A DNA stretch of 64,000 bases from Brachionus rotundiformis (Eukaryota > Rotifera > Eurotatoria > Ploima > Brachionidae), in the NCBI GenBank assembly GCA_016802295.1, contig JAESIW010000137.1, positions 4,393,340 to 4,457,339 of the forward strand, read 5' to 3'. The translations under genes and the position numbers were made by a program. Below the pieces are notes generated by a model. It did no database searches and was not told where the DNA came from. It saw nothing but the letters and a program-made list of their open reading frames with translations. This document shows, one piece after another, positions 57,601 through 64,000 of this stretch (its first letter is position 1; each line of letters starts with the position of its first letter).

Positions 57601-60600
57601 CCAATTTAGTCAATGAAAAGGACAAGATTTCAAATGATTTGCAGCAAAAAATTGACGAACTGCAATTGAAAATTGATCATCTTAACCTAAAAAATAAGCA
57701 ATTACAATCGGAAGAAAATCGTGAGTCACATAGTTTAAAGGTATCTTAATTTTTTGAAAATATTATATAATAGTTTATCTTTTTTTAAGAAAAAAATACT
57801 AGATTTAGAAAACGAATTGTGTCTGATAAAGAGACAAAATGATGATTTGATAGCTCAATTAAAATCTGATGTTGAATCAAAAGAAAAAAATTTGATCAAT
57901 GTTAAAAAACAGGCTGATCTACGCATGGCTTCTATAAAGGTAATATTATTTTTATTTTTTTGGATAAAAAAATCAAGCTTTTGCTTTTATATTATTTCAA
58001 GTCATCGATTCAGAATGATATTCAAATTAATTTATTTTTATTGAATTTTAACTTTGAAAAATTATAGAACTCATATCACAATTTTAGTCAGGTATCTACA
58101 ATTTAAAGTGATTGAATTATATCTTTGATCTTGTTTGTGGTACAATTTCGTTTTTTGTGAATCGGTCATATCTGAAACTATGGCACTGGCTGATTGGTAT
58201 TTTTTGCACAGATCCATATCATTTAAAGTTTTTTTATATTCTGTTGATTTTATTAGGCATAAAAACAAATAAATTCGGAAAATATAGTATTTTTCACATA
58301 ACATGTAAAGATTTGATCAAATCGACGAGTAAATAAAAATATGAAATTTTTTTTTAATTAGGAAAAATAAAAAAATACATATAGAAAATCAGTATTTCCC
58401 TTTTTTTCTTCCGTGTCTAGGCTTAAAAGCTGTTACAAAGCATTTAAACTTTTCTGCAACGACTAAAAAATTTATGTAACCAGTCCAAGATGTGGAATAT
58501 AATTTCTTAAGTATGAGTAATAACTTTATAAATTAAGAGCTTCAATCGTAACCATTTAGCTTACTAATCTAATTAATTTTTTCTTAACGAAATAAGATAA
58601 AAATTTTGTGATATTTTGTAAAATTCTAGATAAATTTTACCAGAATTAACCACTTTTTAATGCGTTTTGATATTGTATCACCATTTTTTTCTAAAAATTT
58701 TCTTTAAGCATTTTTTAGACAATTTAAATTTCAACAGGCTAAATTTCTTGTCACTAAAGACTACCTTAAACATTAAATTAACAAATTTAAATATACAAAA
58801 TTATGTCTTTATGAACATTACTAAGATCTCAAGTCATTTTTTAAGTTAATTTTATCATATCCCTGGTCTGTTACATGGTCATCTTCTTAATATGGCCTAT
58901 TTCAAAATCAATCATTTTTAAATCAAGTTTCCAGTGGTTAAGAAAATAGAAAATCGAACATTTGGACCAAATTTTTTTATAAATGAATTATTCTGAAATT
59001 TTCAGCCCCAATTTATTAAGCTAAGCACTAAAATCCACTGTATTCTAAGCCATTAATCTTGGTAATTTTTAAAATTGTTAAATGATTTCGAATTAACAAT
59101 GTAATAAAAAAGACTGTTCCAAAAATTAACCACTAGATTTGTTAAGAAATTATATTTTTTTGCTTTAAATTTTTCACTTCATTTCTACCAATTATCATGT
59201 CTTCTAAAATTGTAAGAGAAAAATTTTAACAATTTTTAAAATCAATAGTTTTTTATTCTTATATTATTTGAAAAAATAATTGTATTATATCTTCTCTCTT
59301 AACTCTAAATTTGAGATAATTAAAGTTTAAAATTTCAATTATTTTCCGGTAGCTATTTTTCCAAGTGAATGGATTATATTTTTCACTCTTCTTTGGATCT
59401 TCTCGACTTTAGAAATTTTTTTTCAAGAAATGGGAACTATTAATTTATGGCTAGATGAGGTCTTACCAGTGCCATTTACAACATTCTTAATGAATAAATG
59501 TTGAATAATTAGCTTTCATATAAAAAATCCAATAACCACGAGTGGTTCAATATTTAATTAAGTTTAAACCACTTTAAATCATTCTGAATATATATGCCTA
59601 GATCCTTTTTCAAGAGTTATTTTAGTTAAATACTTTATACCATAGTTGTTATAAATGGTATTATTAAAATAGGAATTTTTGGATCCAAATAAACACCACA
59701 ATTTTTCTATATTTAAATCTAAAGACCAAATAGGTAATCAAATCCTTTACATTTTATTTAAAACGAAATTAATAGACTCTATATCTTGATCCGATTTATT
59801 TCTCGGACCATTCTATTGTGATGATTTTCGTATGTTTTTTGTACTAAAAGCGAAGTTAATTCCATTCATTTAAGATCCTTTTTCAAAACCAATTATAAGT
59901 TTATAAATTTAAATTAAATCTTCTCTGTTAGGAAATGATTTAAAATTAGATACTTCTATCTGTCTTAATGAATCTTTTTGGTTTGTTTTTTCTAGTAGAT
60001 TCAGTCAGCTTTGGTGATTCTCTTTGTACTTTTCAAGAGCTTTTTATCTGTTTTCAATTTTGGACTCCAGGTGCTAACTGCATGCTCTAAGTGATCTCTA
60101 ACATGACTCTCAGACAAGGTTCCTGAGACAATTTCTTATTTGTACAGCTATTTGATTAACTATCATAGCTACTAAAAAATGAAGTTTCATTAAATAAATA
60201 GATTATTGTGTTTTGTTTTTTAAAAATGTCTATTTACGGGTTATAAAAAATAAATTTTCAATCTTATCTAATTTATAGAAACAATTCGAAAATGAATCTC
60301 AGTCTCAATTGGAAGAAATAAATGCCAAAAATAATGACTTGGAACTGAAAATAAAGGAAAAAAACAAGCTAATCGACTTGTTTAAATCAGAAAATGACAA
60401 TTTTGGACTCAAAATGAACCAATTGGAAGAAGAATTGAGCAAAAAATTCCAAGTTGAAAAAGCGATTCTTCAAGAAGAATTTGACAACAAAATAAAAAAT
60501 TATGAAGATGTGATTTCAGAGCTTAAGTCGCGCAATGAAGAGCTTCAAGGTCAAATGACCAATGACAAGAACAATTTAGTTTCCAGCTTACGAAATGAGA

Positions 60601-61180
60601 ACAGTCAACTGGTCAGAAAATTGGATGAAATGAAATTTTCTTATGACGAACTTTTAGATGAAAAGAATAATTTAAAATTTAATTTAAATAAGATAAATGA
60701 AGATACTCCGTCAATGAATTCAGATATGAACAAGCTTAATGCTTTACTGAAAGATAAGGAACGGCATATTGTCGAATTGGAGCAGAAATTGGCTCTGCGA
60801 GCACACAAATCAGTTTTCGAAGACTCACTCGGATACGTTTCTGGTCAAAATTTGAGACAAAATAATAGCCGGTCCTTAATGGCTGAGTCCAGTGATCAAG
60901 ATAGTCTAGGAAGTAAAGCAAACTTGTATAATCATTGTTTAGAGTCTACCGAAATAGATTATTTAAGACAAATTGTTTATTCTTATATGATGGGAATAGA
61001 CCCATTGGTAAGTTGGACCATTTTTTTACAAAAAATTATTATTAAATTAATTATTAAATTTAGACTATGGCAAAAGTAATTGTAGCTGTTCTTAAGTTTC
61101 CAGAAGATGAAAAGAGAAAACTTCTGGAAAATGAGCGTCAGCGTCATCTAAATTGGTTTCCGAATCTGGTCAATAAATAA
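48628..61180 (+). CDS. GOLGA4: GRIP-domain golgin, golgin-245/GOLGA4-like
   Basis: Trans-Golgi tethering coiled-coil protein recruited by Arl1 through its GRIP domain. Exons: 48628-48714, 48765-49010, 49057-49200, 49282-51355, 55654-57740, 57790-57939, 60279-61007 and 61064-61180 (about 1877 residues; human golgin-245 about 2230). The N terminus, MFKKLKSQIKDSVSP, and the segment YPPSDIESEVESES...LLEIYKNKYTQLKNAYQ, then ILTDSQDKVLKRVQELKDQ, match golgin-245. Nearly all the rest is heptad coiled coil rich in E, K, L, N, Q. The C terminus is a GRIP domain: DYLRQIVYSYMMG followed by TMAKVIVAVLKFPEDEKRKLLE; the usual first YL...Y pattern is present. The interval 49201-49281 is an in-frame probable intron; if retained it adds 27 codons. 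In-frame low-quality coding around 57265-57390 may hide another small intron. Exons 4 and 5 share a nearly identical 957-bp segment. Two large introns hold an antisense RIC3-like gene and LINE relics. Confidence 0.9.
49969..50925 (+). repeat. Golgin internal duplication, copy 1
   Basis: Coding segment from FDELSKTVESKEQEMMSLKN to about VSLNKKI, about 99% identical at DNA level (about eight or nine differences) to 55902-56858 in the next exon, offset 5933 bp. Sequence on either side is unrelated at DNA level. Confidence 0.95.
51356..55653. other. Large golgin intron hosting an antisense gene
   Basis: 4.3-kb intron with GTAATT donor and AAATAAG acceptor, in phase (codon split G|GC). It contains the RIC3-like gene (52097-53368, minus). 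The remainder is AT-rich; 54290-54330 has a strong GGGGTTTTAAAAACCCC palindrome, and 54.3-55.1 kb is somewhat less AT-rich with broken minus-strand frames suggestive of decayed mobile DNA, but none is identifiable. Confidence 0.75.
52097..53368 (-). CDS. RIC3: RIC3-like acetylcholine-receptor chaperone, nested in golgin intron
   Basis: RIC-3 proteins are ER membrane chaperones that promote folding and assembly of nicotinic acetylcholine receptors. A single uninterrupted frame; from the Met at 53368 it gives 423 residues. An in-frame Met at 53452 would add 28 basic residues; the downstream Met (MGSKKSEK) gives the usual short N terminus before the first helix. Membrane segment 1: WFVVGIVLTCFAILTPKIFV. 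A Pro/Ser-rich linker follows (LPPPHLRSRYAPNQ, SQFGRPNPLYNP). Segment 2: ILTFFLPVYAIGIGLYMMYT, then LYKVFNKKDKK. Later a short coiled coil, LRLQLAQTEQQMAKIVKII, corresponds to the conserved RIC-3 coiled coil. The C-terminal tail is Ser/Lys/Asn-rich and ends in a basic run (KKSKKRKNKKKK). This two-helix, proline linker and coiled-coil order is the RIC-3 pattern. It has no intron and lies antisense within the golgin intron. Confidence 0.82.
   Translation of the reverse strand: MGSKKSEKLSFYTQPWFVVGIVLTCFAILTPKIFVPLFRQIFGIKTIETNSNNHDSLPPPHLRSRYAPNQSPSEAPSQFGRPNPLYNPQAQGSSSSGKSILTFFLPVYAIGIGLYMMYTLYKVFNKKDKKDNEDEESDYETYKGKVYDFTERNYGQHFAWNPDSNEFKAKKTNRFCRSEETEDELDNYEKYKNLDPDYVSHVKDLRRKKRNEARKAALQSTKAADIKETNQIPLTKSIGLSSVTNTNVLLNDTLERMKYSLNKINKQICEAEKKGESLDDPDLDDLRLQLAQTEQQMAKIVKIISTVSVDLNDKNIEIDENFDSSDELENQKVAGKKSILKNRIPKNRESCDESNEESSLSSSISSLKLSPQQKTNNRKKNTKNSSVNECNKENDLADQKKVTFNESNIKKSKKRKNKKKKEQ
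55902..56858 (+). repeat. Golgin internal duplication, copy 2
   Basis: Second copy of the 957-bp coiled-coil coding segment. Residue differences from copy 1 include KLSAEE versus KLCAEE, KSTSEESLEK versus KNTSELSLEK and EEENKVS versus EGENRVS. Reading frame is maintained. Confidence 0.95.
57940..60278. other. Golgin intron with LINE relics
   Basis: 2.3-kb intron between the exons ending 57939 (GTAATA donor) and starting 60279 (TTTATAG acceptor). It includes degenerate non-LTR reverse-transcriptase fragments on the minus strand, annotated separately. The rest (57940 to about 59330) shows no recognisable gene. Confidence 0.75.
59340..60110 (-). mobile_element. Degenerate non-LTR retrotransposon (RT C-terminal) fragments
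   Basis: On the minus strand, 60110 to about 60000 reads VRDHLEHAVSTWSPKLKTD then KKLLKSTKRITKAD, matching the C-terminal reverse-transcriptase pattern VRPHLEYA-x-WSP-x-LKKD-x-x-LEK-x-QRRAT of CR1/Jockey-type LINEs. A second, more broken piece at about 59340-59470 has VRPHLA and, in a shifted frame, ISKVEKIQRRVKNIIHSLGK, the same protein region again. Both carry stops and frameshifts, so the element or elements are dead. Two partial copies of one protein region suggest two nested or successive insertions. Confidence 0.75.
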
Positions 61181-62202
61181 AAATTTTCGAATATTTTCAT
61201 AATTTTGTTTTGTTTTATTCTTTTTTTTTTTAGTTAATTACCTTTTTAAGCAATAAATTTAATCGAGATAATAAATTTATTTAATTGAACTGTATTTCTG
61301 TAGATAAACATTTAATTAAAGGAAAAAAATCAATTTTTGCGCAATTTCTAGCATAAAACCTTAAAATACAAAATATAATTTGCGCTTTTATTTTTTTTTT
61401 GTATTTGGAATGATTCTAAATTTAATTGAATATGAAATCTTTAATCATCAAAAATTTATTATTATTTTAAACATATGATTATCAAAACAAATTATAAAAA
61501 GCTTTTATAAGAAAATCATTTGGATATTTTGGAAATAATACCAATATTTCTTATCTTTAAATTTTTTCAATAAATAAGAGTTAATTTTTATAAAAAATAA
61601 TCAAAATAAGTTAAAAAAGCAATTGTTAAATTAATTTTTCAAAATTTCATAATTAATTCTGTTTGATAATTAAATTTTAAAAATAGAAATACTCCTACAA
61701 TAATTTGGATCTAATTTACAAAAAAGTTTTTAAAGTTCTAGACAATGTAAAGGCGCGGTTAAAATACCAGGACAATTTTTAATGCCAAACACTATTACAA
61801 CTAATTTAATTTTGAAAAAATCTAAATTAGTGACATAAATACCAACGCCAGGAAATAATTTGGAAATAATTTCGCAAAAACAGCTGAAAATTACATCAAA
61901 ATAAGCCTAAATTTCAAATATTTATCTGCTTGTCTAGTTTTGAAATTTATTTTTACTTTGAACCAAGCGCTGTAATTGCATTTCATTTTAATATTTTATT
62001 ATTATTATTTTCTAGCAAGAGAAATAATAAAATTTTTGATGATGTAATCAAGTAGCAGCAGAATAGAAATTAAAGTTTGCTTTGTTCTCTTTACAATAAA
62101 AATTAAACTTAGATAAATTAGATAAATCAATTTACAATTAGACATAAACATCATTTACCAAGTTTAAAAATTTTATTTTAAGTTTTAGATTTAAAAAAAA
62201 TA
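61181..62202. other. Intergenic, AT-rich
   Basis: About 1 kb between golgin and the GTPBP-like gene. No gene or repeat recognised. An acceptor-like AAGTTTTAG ends at about 62188, 14 bases before the next start codon. Confidence 0.6.
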
Positions 62203-64000
62203 ATGAACGCAGGTCTGGTGGATTTGTTTGGAGACTCGGACTCTTCTTCAGACGATGAAGGGCAAATTTGTCCACAAGATTTTTTGCCACCCGAGATCGA
62301 GAAAGGAAACATTGAGTATAAACTTAAGTTAATCGATCCGACTCCAATTAGACTCGAACACTTGGTAACACAGCTAAAGTGGCGACTGCAAGAGGGACTG
62401 GGCCAAGCTGTGTACGAAATAGGAGTAAGTGATAATGGATTTCTGTTCGGTCTAACCGATGATGAGCTCAAAAAATCCATGGAAACTTTAAAATTGTAAA
62501 TTTTAACATTCATAATGCAATGAGCTAAATTAGCCACTTAAGAATGAGTAAGCGCCTAGGGGCAACTCTATCTATTGTAAGAGAGCGAACAATTACAGAT
62601 TCCAATGGAATAATGAAGAAATCATTGGAAATTTTAATCAGGAAAATATCCGAAGATAGCGAGTTTACCAGAATGCGGATAGCTGTATTAGGCAATATTG
62701 AAAGTGGTAAAAGCTCGCTTATCTCGGTGCTTACTCATGATGAGCTTGACAATGGTCAGGGAAAGGCTCGGCTAAATCTTTTGCGACACATACATGAAAT
62801 TCAGACCGGTCACACTTCATCAATATGTAACGAAATAATGGGCTTTAACAACTCGGCCCAAGTAAGCCAAATTTTTTAACATTTTCCAATTAATTTTTCT
62901 CTGAATTTTGAAAGAAAGATTTTATATAAAATCATAATCCATTATTTTAAATTTATCTGAAAAAATAAATATAAATTTGAATTTACTGTCAATGGATAAA
63001 TAAGTAAATTGTTTTATTAGGCAGTTTAAAACAAAAAAAAAACTAAAATAAGGAAAATTTATACCGTAATGCCTTGCCCCCTAATGCATTGCACTTTAAA
63101 CCAGAATTCTGAATTTTAATGCTGCATTTAACCCACTTTTTTCCAGATACGCTGCGACTAAAGATGCTGCAGTTAATGTCAAAATTTTGGTATAAATGCC
63201 GCATTAAATAATTAAAAAATATGTAAAAAATATTAAAAAATAATAAAAATTAAAATTAATAATAAAAAATTTTAATTATTTTTTACATATTTAATGCGGC
63301 ATTTATACCAAAATTTTGACATTAACTGCAGCATTTTTAGTCGCAGCGTATCTGGAAAAAAGTGGGTTAAATGCAGCATTAAAATTCAGAATTCTGAAGA
63401 TAAATGCCGCATTAGGGGGCAAGGCATTACGGTAGTTATCTATTATTTATTTAGTTAAGCGAATTAGTTAAATCTTTATTTAAATTTTGAGTACTAAATT
63501 ATTTTAAGAAAAAACTTAAGCATTAATATATTAAAAGGATTTTATGATTTTTGTAATAGGTTGAAAATTTTGGTAACTGTCGCTCAGTAGAGGAAATTTT
63601 GGAAAAGTCTTCCAAGTTAATAACATTCATTGATTTGGCCGGTCACTCTAAATACATGAAAACAACAGTTAAAGGCTTAACAACATACTCACCAGACTTT
63701 ATTATGTTAGTGATCAACGCTAACAATGGAATAGCTGGTACAACCAAAGAACACTTAGGTTTTTCAATGGCGTTGGGTTTAAAAATATTCATTGTTATTA
63801 ACAAAATTGACCAAGTGTCAGAAAGTTGGCTAGAACAAATTGTTACCGAGATCGAATACTTGATCAGATCGCCATGTTGTGACAAAATTCCTATTAGGGT
63901 CAAAACCGATGATGACGCAGTACATGCAGCTCAGTACTTAGCCGAGCACCAAGTTTGTCCAATATTTATGACTTCTTGTGTAGCAGGAACCAATTTGGAT
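62203..64000 (+). CDS. GTP-binding protein of the GTPBP1/GTPBP2 family (3' end outside window)
   Basis: Translational GTPase related to EF-Tu/eEF1A; GTPBP1 and GTPBP2 act in ribosome rescue and mRNA surveillance. Exons seen: 62203-62495, 62543-62861 and 63560 onward, in phase, running off the window end. The N-terminal conserved block is LPPEIEKGNIEYKLKLIDP and LVTQLKWRLQEGLGQAVYEI. The GTPase domain has G1 GNIESGKSSL, DELDNGQGKARLNLLRHIHE, switch-region GHTSSI, G3 DLAGH, and G4 NKID, all intact. The short acidic N terminus (LFGDSDSSSDDEG) is like GTPBP1/2. I cannot decide between GTPBP1 and GTPBP2 from this part. The 698-bp intron 62862-63559 carries a palindromic element, while the first intron is 47 bp. 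Confidence 0.93.
63062..63434. mobile_element. Palindromic MITE-like element with TA flanks
   Basis: A long near-perfect palindrome. The left end, TACCGTAATGCCTTGCCCCC, recurs in reverse complement as the right end (GGGGGCAAGGCATTACGGTA). Matching continues inward for about 150 bp per arm (for example ATACGCTGCGACTAAA and AATTTTGGTATAAATGCCGC) to an AT-rich loop near 63210-63285. The ends CCGTAATG..CATTACGG flanked by TA resemble a Tc1/mariner-type TA target duplication. No coding capacity. It sits in the second intron of the GTPBP gene. The arms have a few differences, so it is fairly young. Confidence 0.9.

Overview
This is a gene-dense, very AT-rich animal nuclear window. Multi-exon genes with GT..AG introns, many only 45-60 bp long, encode orthologues of bilaterian proteins. 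The mix of very high AT, tiny introns and compact spacing suggests a small invertebrate. My best guess is a monogonont (Brachionus-type) rotifer, but that is an inference from composition and gene style, not a demonstrated identity. Most exon joins below were worked out by hand from splice dinucleotides, reading frame and family alignment, so gene-level calls are firmer than individual junctions.

Layout, left to right. 0-2 kb: no gene seen. 2-3 kb (+): ARPC2 of the Arp2/3 complex. 4.2-6.7 kb (+): glutamine-dependent NAD+ synthetase (NADSYN1). 7.0-14.6 kb (-): a TRPM2-type channel with a C-terminal NUDT9-homology domain; its large intron holds a foldback (MITE-like) element. 14.7-15.2 kb: an N gap whose two flanks are copies of each other. 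16.4-21.2 kb (-): an intronless 1588-residue DOCK-family Rac GEF. 22.2-23.2 kb (+): an unrecognised protein with four Y-x-H-G-x-G-x-N-x-T-type repeats and proline-rich motifs. 23.3-28.3 kb: a repeat-rich interval with a 0.55-kb direct repeat, a perfect 85-bp inverted repeat and an undescribed small tail-anchored coiled-coil gene built by exon duplication. 28.6-30.3 kb (+): spastin. 30.6-36.0 kb (+): SIN3 corepressor. 37.0-37.5 kb (+): MESD chaperone. 38.1-38.5 kb (-): MIF. 39.2-40.4 kb (+): RAD51. 41.4-44.1 kb (+): a White-type ABCG half-transporter. 44.3-45.0 kb (-): a Bcl-2 family protein. 46.7-48.3 kb (-): SNM1A/DCLRE1A nuclease. 48.6-61.2 kb (+): a GRIP golgin (golgin-245/GOLGA4 type) whose two largest exons share a 99%-identical segment of about 957 bp; one intron holds an intronless antisense RIC3-like gene and another holds LINE relics. 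62.2 kb to the end (+): a GTPBP1/2-type GTPase, incomplete, with a 373-bp palindromic element in an intron.

Functional links are loose, as expected for animal gene order. RAD51 and DCLRE1A both serve double-strand-break and crosslink repair. TRPM2 (ADP-ribose sensing) and NADSYN1 (NAD+ supply) are neighbours in the same metabolite network. ARPC2 and DOCK both feed actin assembly. I see no operon, CRISPR, rRNA or convincing tRNA. The most novel items are the repeat protein at 22.2 kb, the exon-duplicated tail-anchored gene at 25.7 kb, the apparent remains of a duplicated spastin locus, the golgin internal duplication, and the TRPM2 homologue with a dismantled Nudix box.
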